A model generated the notes under the pieces. That model ran no database searches. It was not told where the DNA came from and saw nothing but the letters and a program-made list of their open reading frames with translations. A program made the translations under genes and the position numbers. 64,000 nt of DNA from Atherinomorus stipes (lineage: Eukaryota; Chordata; Actinopteri; Atheriniformes; Atherinidae). Within the stretch, counting starts at the first letter, position 1, and each line of letters begins with the position of its first letter. Below are positions 1 through 12,700 of this stretch, in pieces. The stretch covers positions 310,001 through 374,000 of the forward strand of contig JALJCO010003961.1 of assembly GCA_023101725.1 (NCBI GenBank). The letters are read 5' to 3'.

Positions 1-3000
1 TCTGAGTCAGCGGCGCTCCCTCATGCCACGCACAGCACACTGTGCCAGGACAGCTGAAAAATCAGGACCCGAAATCCAAAAACAATGAGGAGGACGTTTT
101 AAAAACCAGACGTGGACGTAGTCCATGTTTTGCTTTTTTGCTCTGAGGAGACTTGAAGAATTATGTTCTCTGTTATCCTTTGTTGATCCCTTGATTATAG
201 TCATACAGGTTATGCTGAAATTCTTTAGCAAGCTGGGAAAGGGGCTTTGAGCATGCAAAACATACTGCTTTATAGGAATGAATCAACCATGTGACAGCTT
301 TTTAAATTCCTCAGAGTCTCCCAAACAAATGTTACTCCTGAAGGTCGGAAAGGAAGTCTGCTGCATCCAAAAGTATAATCAAATGCATATTTATGTCTCT
401 ATTTTGTGTGTCTTGCACTTGCTTCTTCCTGCCTCCTCCCGTTAAACAGCCCAGAATGAGAACTTTCCCTGCTTCAGCGGACTGGGCCATGGGGATATTA
501 GTCGAGACAGGCAATAGTGTTGATTACTCATTGGCCATTAGATTGCTTTCACTGCAGTGGCTAAGCCTCCTGCATCATGAGATCGCTTGGCTGAGTGTAA
601 GATTAGAGAGCGTGCTTTGCTCAAATCCTGCTCACCCCCACCCGCTTACCCCGCCACCACTTCGCCCCTCCAAGCCACCCGTCTCTCTCCTTTCCCCACC
701 CCTGGAAGAAAAAAGGAAAACAGAAAAGAAAAGTTCATCTGGCTCCCCTCAGGTCAGCAAGGCAGTGCAGCGGCAAGACAGGTTGACTAGTTGTGCAGTC
801 CTTATTACCTCATTTCCTGTGACCACAGTTTTACCCCCTTTTCTTTTTCTGCAGCAGGAACATGTTTTATGATGGTTATACGTAGTTAATGGTCCCTATG
901 ACTTAATTGTTTTTAGGGTCAATTTGGTGTGACAAATTCAACTGAACCCAATTGTTTTGTTGGCTCCTTAGAACATGCATGGCAAGTGAGGAGGGAGCGC
1001 TTACAGTATGTTTATGGTTTTTGCTAGCTCTGTCATACACACAATTACACACACGTGAAACACAGGGAACAGCCGCCATATGCATGAAGCACATGAATAA
1101 ACACACTGCCACGTATTCTCGTACTTATGACACCCATGTGGACAGAATGAAGGATGGTATGAAGTCGGCATTAAATAAAAGTCATCTGACCTGTTTCAAC
1201 CAAAGTTTTATCCCTCTTTTCCTAATGTTGGCTTCTAAAGCTCTGACGGGATTCAGAAAAAACAACAGAAGATTTCCTTCTTAAAACAGAACAAGAGGGA
1301 GGAGAGAAAAAAAAAAAATCACATGTAGTTCTGCACATCCAAGAGTTTTCTCAGAGCTGCTTGGCAAACTGAAGGTAAAACTATAGGGTTTATAGGTTTG
1401 AGCCTCCACTTCAAAATAAGCTTGGACTTGAAAGGTGGTGAAGGAAAGGCAGGGAGAGGCATAGCAGTGCAGCTTAAAGCTCATTACCCTTTCTCCCCGG
1501 CACCTTGCTGAGTTGAAAAGGCTTGGCTACCGCTCGCAGACACATTCACTGGCTGCTAATCAGGTCAACAGTGGAATTAACCAATCTTTTAGATTTGGTC
1601 ACTGATGCTTGCAGGTTGTAAAAATACTTGCTTTTGAGTGTCATTGTGGTTTACAGTGATATAGTTGTTGTCTGCCATTTAGAACAAAGAGAGATATACT
1701 TTGAGAGAGTTAAAAGATGAGGCTAAACTTGAGGTTGTTTTAAAACTTATAAATTTTCACATTTTATGAATCACACAGAGCTCCACAGAGGTAGAAGGAA
1801 TCTGATCGCAGTAACTTTAGTATTTTCAATTCGAGCCACATTGCGCTTTTTCTCCACATTTACTGACAACTGTAGTTACTTTGCATGCTTTGAACTTTGC
1901 ATCTAATTATATGAATGTCTTGTCTAAGTAAATAGATGTATTTATACTATTAAAGATTATGTCTAAATAACTCCATCCCAGGCAGCTAAAACACATTAAA
2001 TGTTGCATCAGTAAATTGTGCATAAAATGTAATCACAAATTTGTCAATAACATCTTTTATCTGTCTGCTTTACGGACTGCCCTAATCAACATTTTAATTT
2101 GGAGATCATACAAGTGAAATTATTGGGCTTAACATTTGCTGTTTAGCTGTAAACATCATGAGAAAACCATATTTCTAGAAAACATGAAAATTTCTAAGAT
2201 ATACGAACGTAAATGTTTTCTTTTCATTTGTATGGACTTTTATATGAATGACACGTCTAAAAGTAAATTTTTCAGTCTTCACTTTGTATTAGAAAAGCTT
2301 AAAAATGTAAATATTTCACATTTAGAAAACAAGAAATTTTGAAATTGATGTCAGAAATACTTCAAAGTGAAGAAAAATATTTAAAAGTTACACAAGTAAC
2401 ACTTATCCTGAAATCTTTAAGTAAGGAGATAAAATGGCGATGAGTAAGGGTGTCAGGATTGGGTGTAAAAGAAGAATCCTCCAAAGGTTTTGTTTTTTAA
2501 AGCAAGGACTGGTTATGGCTCAACATTGTGTGTTGAATCATAAATTTGTTAAAGTGCGGTGGTGGTGTGGTGATGTTTCTGGTTCTCTGCTGGGGCCCTT
2601 TTGTGTGAGGATTGCATGTTTCCATGCTAGCGCAGGTCCTCTGGCTACCCTCAAATGCATCTTCCCTACAAGCTCCTAGTTAGCCCAGTCCAGCACCACA
2701 CCCCCTGATTTGTTTGTGTTCCCATTACGATTTCCCCGGGTCGAGTAGACACACTTTTAGCACCTATTTTGTTGAGGTTCTGAAGGAGCCAAGTAGGCCC
2801 AAAAATGGCCACGTGTCCAGATTGCAAGCCACTACTGGCCAGAATCTGATATCATAAGGCTTTTGGGTTCAAAAACCCAAAGCCACGACCAGAGAAAACA
2901 TTTAAGTCTCCTTTGTTTCTCCAGGGTGTTGCGTCTTGCAGCTAACAAGCTTCATTGACTCTGTTCAATAAATCTTTTTCAAACTGTAAGCGATAAAACA

Positions 3001-3571
3001 AACAGCAGATAATCATAAGCTTGACTTCCTCAGTCCTGGCAGCATGGGCGCATGCCCAAAATAGGAAGGCACAAGTGTTTGTGTACAGTTCCCATTCACC
3101 CCTATGAAGCAGCAGCTTCTGTCCTGATTTTGCATTCTCACGCTGATTAAGCATCAAATTGGGATTTTTCATACAGCAGCAGTTTTAACGCTGTTTGTGG
3201 GAAGCAAATGATGAAGATTTAATGTGTAAAGCTCAAGCAGTATCAGAGACAGTATAAATAAGGAGGATCTGGACTTTCTCTCTGGTTGTTGAGTGTGTCT
3301 TGCAAACAAATAACTACAAGACACATCACTATGAAGACCCCACTCACACGAAGATGGCCCCAATTACCCTCTATTGTAACAGGAACAATCAAAGCTGGGG
3401 TGTTGGCTGAAAGAAGGGTGGGCTTATACAGTAGGTATCAGTGGGAAAATGGAGCAAAAGCACACGTTAGGCATCCACCAGTCAAAAACTGTATGGTAGA
3501 GCTGAAAATATGTATGAGGTGGAGAATCAAACATTAATTGTGGACTGTTGAGCTGCTGAATATCTGTTACA
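1..3571. other. Unassigned non-coding sequence
   Basis: No gene, RNA or transposon is recognised here. Open frames are short and lack family features. A C/T-rich patch lies near 605-710, and a small hairpin sits at 2858-2884 (arms GGCTTTTGGGTT and AACCCAAAGCC). The remainder has the AT-rich texture of fish intergenic or intronic DNA. Confidence 0.6.
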
Positions 3572-3953
3572 GGGCTCACCCCTGTGGTTGTTACAATGGT
3601 ACAGTCCAGTTGTTTGCGATATCTCCAGTAAGCTTAATTTCCTCTGGTGGTGTAATGCATGATGCCATGTTTGCGACTGTTAGTCCTCCACTGCTAGCTA
3701 GCTTAAAAGTAAAAAGAAAAACTCCACCGAATCCACGCAGCTTTTAAATTCCACACACAGCTGGAAAATGCTTCTCTTGGTCATGGGTGTGCTGCCACTT
3801 CTGACACCATGTTTGTAGTGAAATCAAAGACACCATGAGCACTCGTCAGTCAAGACTGTCTTTAGTAACGTCTCCCACATTACAGACAGAACGTTCTTAC
3901 TTTCCACCGTTACAACTGGACTGTACCATTGTAACAGCCACAGGGGTGAGCCC
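3572..3953. mobile_element. Non-autonomous DNA element (MITE) with 42-bp terminal inverted repeats
   Basis: The first 42 bases (3572-3613, beginning GGGCTCACCCCTGTGG) and the last 42 (3912-3953, ending CAGGGGTGAGCCC) are reverse complements with a single mismatch (t at 3588 against the c expected from the right arm). The 382-bp unit has no coding capacity. This architecture is that of a miniature inverted-repeat element mobilised by another element's transposase. I see no convincing target-site duplication: the left flank ends TTACA and the right flank begins AATAACA. I therefore do not assign a superfamily. Arm identity of 41/42 suggests a relatively young insertion or gene conversion between the arms. 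Confidence 0.8.
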
Positions 3954-4089
3954 AATAACAATATTTTGTAGTTGTCAGAGATGGGAACAGAATGCTCTTG
4001 CAAACTTGCAATAGTTAGTATCCTCAATTTAAAAACTTTGGAGACAGAAAGGTTGTGTATCAGAATAGTAAACACATCTATTCTTAGAC

Positions 4090-4571
4090 AAACTATTCTT
4101 CATTTGAGCATCATTCGTTTTTAGCAACCCGCCTATTTTATTCATAGCAGTTTATAGACCTCCAAATCCTTCTGTTTTATTCAAGAGTTCTCTGAGTTTT
4201 TAGCCACCATATACATAAAATACAACAAAATTTTAATTACTGGTGATTTTAACATGCACACTGATAATTTTACAGATCCCCACGCCAGTGAATTTTTAAA
4301 TGTTTTAAACAATATGGGTTTTCAACAGCACATTACACAGCCGACTCGCAACAGGGGACACACCCTGGACCTGGTCATAACCTATGGCCTGTCCACTGGT
4401 GTGTCCTCTGTTGTCGACTTGGCTGTCTCAGACCACTATTGTGTATTTTTTAACATCACCAGTTTTAACCAGCGGGAGGCCTCAGTGAGAACTGTGAGGA
4501 AGCAATATATTACTCCTGAAGTGGCTGCAAAATTTATTAACATTGTAAACGAAACTCCGATTTACCCGGAA
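4090..4571 (+). pseudogene. LINE endonuclease domain (C-terminal part), broken
   Basis: An endonuclease/exonuclease/phosphatase-type domain that in an active LINE nicks target DNA to prime reverse transcription. Seen directly: a YRPP-like stretch near 4150 in a broken frame, then ITGDFN (about 4234-4251), the GDFN motif of this fold. Further on are QPTRNRGHTLDLVIT (about 4339-4383) and the VSDH motif (about 4424-4435) that carries the catalytic His. The frame runs on to the point where a foreign repeat begins near 4572. The N-terminal half is missing through 5' truncation, the usual result of incomplete reverse transcription. It continues, after the interruption, in the fragment starting at 5222. 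Confidence 0.8.
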
Positions 4572-4690
4572 ATAGGGATGGGTACCTTTCACATTTGAAT
4601 CGAAAAGGGACCAACTTTTGGTAACTGCGGAATGGTACTGGAAAAAAACAGTAATAGTTTTGGTATTTTTATGTGTATTATAAGGAAAAA
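4572..4690 (+). mobile_element. Fragment of a hAT-like MITE inside the LINE
   Basis: The sequence changes abruptly from LINE coding to a non-coding stretch beginning GGGATGGGTACC and holding repeated 'GGTA' and 'TTTTGGTATT' motifs. I associate this start with a common fish non-autonomous hAT-like family whose ends begin in this way. Only one end is recognisable, because the remainder is replaced by the A/G block that follows. No target duplication can be tested, as the right end is missing or unreadable. Confidence 0.45.
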
Positions 4691-4873
4691 AAAGATTTAT
4701 TTATCATAAAAAAAAAAAAATAAAAAAAAAAAAAAAAAAAAAATAATAGGGTGTTAAAGTATGGAGAGGGGGGGGAAGGGGGAAAAATAAAGGGAAGGGA
4801 AGATTATTTAAAAGGAAATTAAAAAATAAAGGAAAAAAATAAAAAAAAAAAAAAAGGGAATGGGGGGGGGAAG

Positions 4874-4907
<34 letters not shown>

Positions 4908-4910
4908 AAG

Positions 4911-4948
<38 letters not shown>

Positions 4949-5215
4949 GAGGGGGGGAAGAATAGGGTGGGAGGGAGGGGGTGGGGTGGGGGGGAATAAA
5001 AAAAAAGAAAATAATGGGAATCGTTGGGGGGGTTTTGGGGGGGGTGGGGGGATGGTTGGGGGGGTTGGGGGTTTTATGGGGGGGTGGGGGGGGGGAGGGA
5101 GGGGGGGGGGGGGGGGTTTGTGGGGATTGATGTGGTGGTTTTGGGGGGGGTTTTTGGGGGGGGGGGGGGAGAATTGTGTTTGGGACAAAAAAGAGAAAAA
5201 AAATAAAAAAAAACA
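4690..5215. repeat. Extreme A/G purine block (A-runs then G-runs)
   Basis: About 500 bases contain almost no C on the plus strand and few T outside the G-rich half. The left half is runs of A broken by single G or T. From about 4945 to 5175 it becomes runs of 4-16 G broken by T, A or AA, then A-runs again until about 5213. It is not a regular tandem unit. It lies within the LINE insertion described at 4090-7255, and intact LINE coding resumes immediately after. It could be a polypurine expansion with strong G-quadruplex and triplex potential, or a mis-called or mis-assembled low-quality stretch. The irregular homopolymer texture makes an artefact quite possible. Confidence 0.7.
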
Positions 5216-5221
5216 ACCCCC

Positions 5222-6713
5222 CCTGCAACATGTGATTTTTATTGTTGATCATTTTAAAAAAAGACTGGCCATAGTCATTGACTCAGTGGCTCCACTGAAA
5301 ACAAAAACATTAAGAACAAAATCCAAAACATCATGGAGAAATGAAGAAACTAGAAATCTGAAAAGAAGGGTCAGGAGAGCAGAAAGGAAATGGAGGAAAA
5401 CTAAACTAACAATACACTCTGAAATCCTACGTGAACAACTCAAAATTTACAATAATACAGTTAAACAGGCAAGAACACTCTACTTCTCAAACCTCATTAC
5501 CGATAACAAGATCAACCCCAAATTCCTTTTTAAAACCATCGATCTTTTAATAAACACAGATTTTAACAGGTCCTCCATGCCACCATCAGATGCGGCATGT
5601 GAGAGCTTTGCATGCCACTTCAGGAGTAAAATCAAAGCTATGAGATTAAACTTTTTAGCACAACAAAATGTTAGTTTTAATAAATCTGAAGCATTGTTTT
5701 TACCCGAGGAAACACTGGAGAGTTTTGTCCTGGTTGATGCGAAGATGTTTGGTCGAGTTTTCTCCCAGCTAAACCCAACAACCTGCCTTTTAGACCCCAT
5801 TCCCACCTCGCTTTTAAAGACGTTTTATGGTTTCTTTGAGTCAGAGCTTTTAAATATTGTAAATTGCTCTCTTCAAACAGGTGTCTTCCCATCTGCCTGT
5901 AAAACAGCAGTGGTACTGTAAGGCCCCTTCTGAAGAAAGCAATCTAAATCCCAACATCTTTGATAATTACAGACCTGTATCCAACTTAGTGTTTTTAAGT
6001 AAAATTATTGAAAGTTTTTTTTTTTATTCAATTACAAGAGTTTTTAAATAAACACAACATTTTAGAAAAGTATCAATCTGGTTTTAGGACTAACCACAGT
6101 ACTGAGACGGACCTGTTAAAAATTGTCAATGACCTTAGTTGCAACTTGGACTCTAAAAACTTTCTGTCTTCATTCTACTGGATCTTAGTGCTGCATTCGA
6201 TACAGCAGACCACCAGATTCTATTAAACAGACTCAGAAGTCTGGTGGGCCTCTCAGGTACTGTTTTAAAATGGTTTTATTCCTATCTCACAGATCGACAG
6301 TTTTTAGTAAGTATGGATACATGCTCCTCAGAAATCCATAAAATGAAGTGTGGGGTTCCCCAAGGATCAATTTTAGGCCCAGTACTTTTTAACCTGTACA
6401 TGTTGCCACTTGGGGACATCATCAGGAGACATGGATTTGACTTTCAGAGATGCTGATGATACCCAGCTTTACATCGCCGTGTCTCCTGATGACCTGGAGC
6501 CAGTTAACACCCTTTTAAACTGTATTTTAGATATAAAGTCATAGATGGCAGAGACTACAGCTCAACCAGGACAAGACTGAAGTTTTAATAATCGGTCCTG
6601 AAGACAAGAGACCAAAATTACAGAGTTTTAATCCTTCTCAGTGTGTGAGAAACTTGGGTGTTCTTTTTGACTCTGAGCTGAATTTTATTCCACATATCAG
6701 AGATGTCACAAAA
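5222..6713 (+). pseudogene. LINE linker and reverse transcriptase, multiply frameshifted
   Basis: This is the continuation of the LINE reading frame: a basic linker (NEETRNLKRR near 5340), then the RT region. Recognisable pieces in changing frames are DNYRPVSNL (about 5961-5987), YQSGFR with the following NHSTET, motif A LDLSAAFDT (about 6180-6206), the CGVPQGSILGPVLFNLY block (about 6349-6399), and the catalytic ADD core at 6452-6460. The aromatic residue normally before ADD is D here. Frame breaks occur near 5920 (a short insertion plus stop), near 6020 at a T-run, near 6170 and near 6445. The domain order is normal for a LINE ORF2. The copy cannot encode an active polymerase. Confidence 0.85.
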
Positions 6714-7030
6714 GCCCCTTTCAGACTTGCACTGGAAAGCGGTAATATTAAGGACTCTGTCCTTTATAATGCTTGCATTCAGATATGCGATCCGCTCTTT
6801 TACCTCGGAGATGTCGCGGACATTTACCGGCTGGACCCCATGTCAAAAGAGTGGAAACGTTGTGGCACGTCCTTTTGGCAGAATGCACAAGGAAATGTTC
6901 TGGACAGAGTTCAAGGGAGAGCGGGACTGGACTGACTTTTCCGCAACATTTCCTAATGTCTGAAAACAGCCGAGACGCGATAAGTCCGCAACGAAGCAGC
7001 ATGTCTGAAAAGACAAGTCTGTTAAAGAGC
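6714..7030. mobile_element. Small DNA element 'B', copy 1, inserted in the LINE
   Basis: LINE coding stops after 'GATGTCACAAAA' and resumes at about 7040 with TTTTATCATCTTAAAAAC, which is the expected LINE continuation. The 317 bp between is foreign. A second copy lies at 51222-52516, sharing CAGACTTGC-type starts, a GACATTTACCGGCTGGACC-like centre, and AACATTTCCTAATGTCTGAA-like sequence. The start (GCCCCTTTCAGACTTGC) and the inverted end (GCTCTTTAACAGACTTGTC) match after a 2-base gap, so I read these as terminal inverted repeats. No clear target duplication is seen. Short open frames across it are non-functional. Confidence 0.65.
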
Positions 7031-7255
7031 ATTTTAAAGATGATTTTATCATCTTAAAAACATTGCCAGAGTCCGTCCGTTGTGTGTGTGTAAATGTTTA
7101 TAGTTATGTGTGCTGTGTTTTGTGCTTGGATGTGTAAAGGCTTGTTTTTATTTCAAAATGCATTTGTTTTTATTGTCTTGCAAAGCACTTTGGGTTGCCT
7201 TTGGCAGGAATAGCACTTTATAAACAAAGTTTGATTTGATTTGATTTGATCTACC

Positions 7256-9699
7256 TCTAATCCATCTTATTTTAATGTGTTGCTGCATCAAATTTTACAT
7301 TTGTTTATATTTACCAGATACATGAGTTAATAAATGATTGCATTGAAAACACTTATGTAGACTTTCTGTATGTCTGTTGAATAAAAGTTTGAATTAATAA
7401 ACAAATAACAGATTTAAATTATTGTTGCAGTTTAGAAAATTCCCCAGCCTTTCTTGAAAAGAGATTTGTAAAACATTCCTGCTGGAAAGCATCCTTCCCA
7501 CAAAACAATTACAACAATTCACATCTGAATAATTTTATGTTAAATTTAATTGGATTGGAGTATTTTATCTCTGATAGCAGTAATACCTCATTTAATTGTT
7601 TTAAAATATTGACACTAATAGTTGAACAAGTAGGTTATGACACGAGAAATGATGCATCCACACTTGTTTTAAAATTCAATGACTGAGTTTATGTCACATT
7701 TAAACATAAAGACGGAAGATTTGTTCTTTTAACATTTCATTAGTTTGTACATTACATTCTGTGGCACACACACTTAGGAGCAGATGGTGTCCAACATGCA
7801 GTCTCTGACATATACTGTCATGCAACACTTAATCCTTGCTTAAAAGGTACATCAATCTCTTTCATGCAGCACAGTGCTAAAGCTGGACCATAAAACTGCT
7901 ACAAGACAGAGTGGCATGCGCGTGTTTTCCACCAAGGAATTTTTACTGACCTTTCCATCTGCCTTGAGTCTGTGCTTCTTGCCACTTTTTTCTTCAACAC
8001 ACACACCTACAGACACACGTCACCTGTCAGGATGAAATGTACTAAATTTCCACTGGACCTTTTATCGGGTCTATTTGCAATGTGACAAAATAGCAGCAAA
8101 AAATATTGAGGCTGGAATATGAGGTCACAGAGCTCTGACAGTTTCCTCATAAAAGGTTATTGATCTCTCTTAAGGGACAGATGTAAATTTCAAGGAAGCA
8201 AATCTTTGTAGTTACCCCACCTAAATACTAATCTTGTGTGTGGTTTCGTCTCTTATGCATCCTCAAGGAGCCAAAGGGGAGAGATTCATGAAAGGTTGGG
8301 AGGATGAGGGAGAAGGGTGACGGTAGGTGTCATGGCAGTGGCAGAGACCAAGGGTTGGAGCTTCTGAATTGTGAAAATGTGGAATATGCTCTCTGACATC
8401 TGTGTGGATTACAGCTCAGCATCACCACCAGTTGTCCCATCTCCGCATCATAATCCATTGTGCTTGGTTTGGCCTGGTCTGGGTCCTCTCTGCCACCGGA
8501 GCAAGAATAGAAGGAGGTGAAGTGAACAACAAAGAAGGGAAAATGTGCATGAAGTTATGCAGGAGCAGAAAGTAAACAGGATACAAGAGAGATGTGGACA
8601 AGCTCTGAAAGATTTATGAGTTTCAGACAAAAACTCAGAGGATCAACCATGTAGCCTACAAGCTCAGCAAGCTCCAATAAACTAACACTGGAATTAATAA
8701 ATTAGTTTATTTTTATTACTTCCCTTCTTATCAGATAAAACTGCTGCACATTTGTGAATAAATCAGTATGGTTTCTTTGTAGTTGTATTTTTTCTGTGTA
8801 AGATCAGATGAAGCATTTCCAACTATTCATTTTCATTCATCCGCAACACCTGATCAGAATTAACAGCACCTGAATTTCATACGAAACTTGCTCAAAATTT
8901 GAATGACAGCTTGGCTTCCTTTAAGGACTTTCCAATTCATCTTTCCAATCTGTGTTCTTCCAGCTGGGGACATTTGCATGTAAACTGCATGACTTGAAAA
9001 GTTCAGCTGTGCTGCATTCCCTCAGTTCAGCCAGGATACTGTAAGTAAATGAAGTTTCACTTAATTTAGCGACTTTATAACTTATTTTATTTAAACTTAT
9101 TATTTATTCAAGTGGTGTGGGCGATGTACCTATGAATGGTCAGTGTCCTGCAGCACACAATCACAGATCTCAGTTTGGAAAAGCAGACAAACGCTGGTGG
9201 ATAAGCCAAGCTAACAGCTAGCTACTGAAAATAGGGGCTAGAGAAGAATTCTTGCTATTTGAAATTACTTAAACCCAAAGACTTCAGACACTTCAAACAA
9301 ACAATACATTTTGAATTTTGTAACATTATTTAACTTGAGCATGAGATTTTTTGTTTGTTTTTTTGTTTTGTCAAAATGGCCATAGTTAGCAACAGTTAAA
9401 CGATCACTTCTACAATGGCTGCAAACTAAACAAACATTCTTCAGTTAAAAAAAAAACAGAGCTAATGTAAATACCTGTCTGTTGTTACACTGAAGCTGTT
9501 TTTTGGATGGGGAAAAAAAGTACACTGACTATTTATAAGTATTTCATACAAAAACACACAGGTTCAATCGTGCATTCGATTTGACTCAGAGGTAAGATTT
9601 CAGATCTACGTCATATGCAAATTGAGCGATTCCTGGAAACTTTGTTTTGCTTGCTCTGTCTTATATTAAAACTGAAATATAATTTAAAGTGAAGTTAAG
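7256..9699. other. Unassigned non-coding sequence
   Basis: I see no transposon hallmark, RNA gene or believable coding exon. The sequence is mixed-composition and looks like single-copy DNA. A GTAAGT occurs at about 9041-9046 after a moderately GC-rich stretch (8940-9040), but nothing else supports an exon there. Confidence 0.55.
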
Positions 9700-9730
9700 G
9701 GGAGGGGGGGGGGGGGGGGGGGGCTGGGGG
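9699..9730. repeat. Poly-G tract
   Basis: About 20 consecutive G (9704-9723), preceded by GGGGA and followed by CTGGGGG. This is a strong G-quadruplex former on the plus strand and a site where sequence length is likely to be unreliable. Confidence 0.9.
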
Positions 9731-12700
9731 TTCTTCATTTAAACAGTTACTCATAGAACATGTTTGCTTTATAGTATCAGGTGTATTTGTGTTTTAGTTC
9801 AATTTTAAGCCTCACTGTAGTTAAAAAATATATATATACTTGAATGAAAACTTATATAGACCAGGGCACTAAACTCAGCTTATGTTTTTCATTTTCAGTT
9901 GTCATAGAGGGATTTATATGCTAACTATGTTAGCTACTGTTGTTAGCAGTAAAATTAACAAACTTTACATTATTTAGTGTATTAAACATATTCACTTTCT
10001 AGAGTGGTAGAAGCTGCAAAGGACCATGTGGACCATATTTAACACTGATCTATACTCACTCAGACACGAATGTTTAGATGAATATGAATGTTTATTACTG
10101 GTTTCACTTAGTGTTGATTCTTGAGCATCCATCTTTAATGTGTGAAGTTAAAGCTGCCCCAACTTTCGGAGTCAGAAATTCAATTTCAGCAAGTATTCTT
10201 GTTGTATTTCTGACTGAAAACTCGGAAAATCTGACCTCCAAGCACTAACTGAACGTAGCATAAACTCCATGATACTCACCATGCTATCATGCTAGGGGTC
10301 AGTAGCAATATGTTTTATTATGTTCACTGTCTTGGTTAAATAATAAGAATTTTCACACTAGTAGTTAAAACTATAAAATATGAATGTTGACTTGATGATG
10401 ATATTAGATTATGGTCCAGTGTTATTAGAAGTCAAATTTAAAGGAGCATAAAAATGTGAGCATGGTGCTAAGCATAACAAATAAATGAAATGTTCAACCA
10501 TGTCTTATTCTCAAAGTTTAAGCATTTCTTTGAGTTTATGACACCGCACCCCACATGTATATTCTCTGAGAGTACAAACAGAGATGGTGTGAATGAAGTA
10601 GTCATTATCAGACATATCATTCATCATCCACTAACCGGGCTCAGTTTGAAGCCCTTAATAAAAGACAGCCTGGACTTTGACACCAAGACTCCCTTCATCT
10701 CTGTCTATTTACTTTGAGGGTATAAGGACGTTGATGTGAATGGGCTGAGTAAAACAACTTAGAAATTAACATCATATGTTGAACTTTAAAAACAAAAACA
10801 AAAACCAAGAAGATCCAAGTTCAGAGATTAAATAGTTTTGCTATCTTTCCAACAAATAGTCTTCACCCGGTGTGTACATTCCTTAGATTCCAGAGGGAGG
10901 CTAAAGCCAGTCTCACCAGTGGCTCTTCTGGCATGATTGACATTATTTGCTACCATTAGCCACTAGTATGCGGTTGCCCTCTGACCCTTCAGCAACCAAG
11001 TTGTTTGAAACAGTTTCAAGCAGTTCGGTTTAATCTGCATGGGAAGAAAAGCTTGAGGAACCCACCAGTCCAGGGCCTCTTAGATCAATCAACAATTAGA
11101 GGTGAGATAATGGTGACCATGTCCTCAGGGTCAATGATCATATACGCCTCTCCCAGCCCAGCCTGGTTTAGCCAAGTCCCTCCTTCTGCATTACCACAGC
11201 CAAAAAAACAACCATGAAAGTTATAGATGCAGGTGTGGCGAGCTGGATGTTTCTTTAGCCACAGTGGTGTGATATAAGAAGCAGAAAGGCTGTCTTTCCC
11301 TATGAATGACAGGCAGATTCTTAAGCCAAAAACTTCTTGCCTTGGCCTCTTTAAACTGACGCAAGTGTGAATCGGGGAGCGCAGAGGCCAGGTAGAGCAA
11401 GCTTTGGCTGTATTCTGAGCATGAGTATTTTAATTGACAATTTGATCCTGGAGCTGAAAGCATGTTTGCCATCTCCTGTGCACGCTCTGTGGCAGCGCTG
11501 AGACATTTATGCTCAATAAAAGAAGTTACAGTAAGCTGATGGGACGCAGTTGAATGAAGAATATTCCAATGACCATAGCAGTTTTAGCCAGCCACACTGC
11601 ATGATATTTTATATGTTTGATTTTCTGATCATTTATTAGAGGAGAGAAATGCACATAATAAATTTTTCTAACAATAATGCAGTATGCTGACTGACCCCAC
11701 CTATGCTCTACAGTACCTCCCCTGCTGTAACTAAATACCATCACAGAAACATGTTCACAGTGTGACCAGTATATGTCCATGCTAAAAAGGACCAGTGGTG
11801 TAAAAATGAGGAACACCTGAGGTATATTACGTTTGCAACAGTCTGAACTGTGACCCTCCCATATTGAGCAGCTGGTGTGAAACAAGGGTTAACAACATCT
11901 ACACCACCACTTGCTTTGCCCCCCTAAAAACTCCATCTTCAACTCCCTCTCTCCAAAAAGACTGCAGCCCACATGAGGCGAGGAGAGGGGAACGAAAGGG
12001 GGCCAAAAGGGGACTAGAGAAGGTCTTTCGTTGAAACCAAACAATGGCCAGAGATTTGGTGCAACGAAGTAACCCGTTCAAATGTGATTAAAATTTCTCA
12101 CAATATATGCGTATCCCACAGTGTTTTTACCCAGGTGAATGTTTGCAGCGAGATGACTTTTTCTGACATGTGATATCAATTTTCTCCTGTCTGTCAGTAA
12201 AATGAGTCATTGTTTAACTTCCTCTCCAACACCCAAAACCATCATCTCTCCCCATGGGATGAGGAATGTAAGGATGTTGAAGGATGAGTTCTACTGTTGG
12301 TAATAATCCTCCTTGTGTTTGACTGCTCTAACATGTTGGATTGATATGTGCAACGCACTGATGACAGCTCAAAGCCACACTGAAAGTGAAGATGACGCTG
12401 TTCTATGAAAAAATTCTAACTTTGTAAGAAAAAGACTATAGATTTTACAGATGTCATTTTATAGTTTTATTGTAACTAAATGCATTAGCTATAACACTAG
12501 CCAATGCAAGGAACACACTTCCTTTTAAAAATCCAGATTTTATTGATGTTTAAATGTCCACAGGGGACCATACACTCACTCACTATTGCTATAGTTCAGG
12601 ATTTACGCTCAGAATTTGCAGAACACCACCTACAGTCTCAGAAAGGCAAGGTTGGGCAATTTTTTATGCTCTATGTAAAACATAGGAAGACTCAATCTTG

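Larger units (their letters stand above)
4090..7255 (+). mobile_element. L2/CR1-clade LINE, degraded and interrupted
   Basis: A non-LTR retrotransposon on the plus strand, 5'-truncated. In order it holds the C-terminal part of the endonuclease, a linker, the reverse transcriptase, then a deletion straight into the 3' UTR. The 3' end shows the usual L2-like ending: a CACTTTGGGTTGCC motif, GCACTTTATAAACAAAG, then a (TTTGA)n tail near 7231-7250. The element is interrupted twice: by a hAT-like fragment plus a purine block (4572-5215), and by a small DNA element (6714-7030). Most of the C-terminal region between the RT and the 3' UTR is absent. Several frameshifts and stops make it inactive. L2/CR1 rather than a neighbouring clade is my judgement from motif style and tail. 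Confidence 0.85.

Noticed and set aside
4704..5252. Proline/phenylalanine-rich minus-strand open frames of up to 182 codons
   Set aside because: They are translations of the purine homopolymer block read on the opposite strand; no codon bias, no domain, and the underlying sequence may be an artefact.
4986..5921. 311-codon plus-strand frame
   Set aside because: A glycine/tryptophan translation of the G-rich tract joined to LINE linker coding. Only the part after about 5222 is real transposon protein.
9035..9050. Splice donor GTAAGT marking an exon
   Set aside because: No matching acceptor or open frame upstream supports an exon; such hexamers are frequent by chance.
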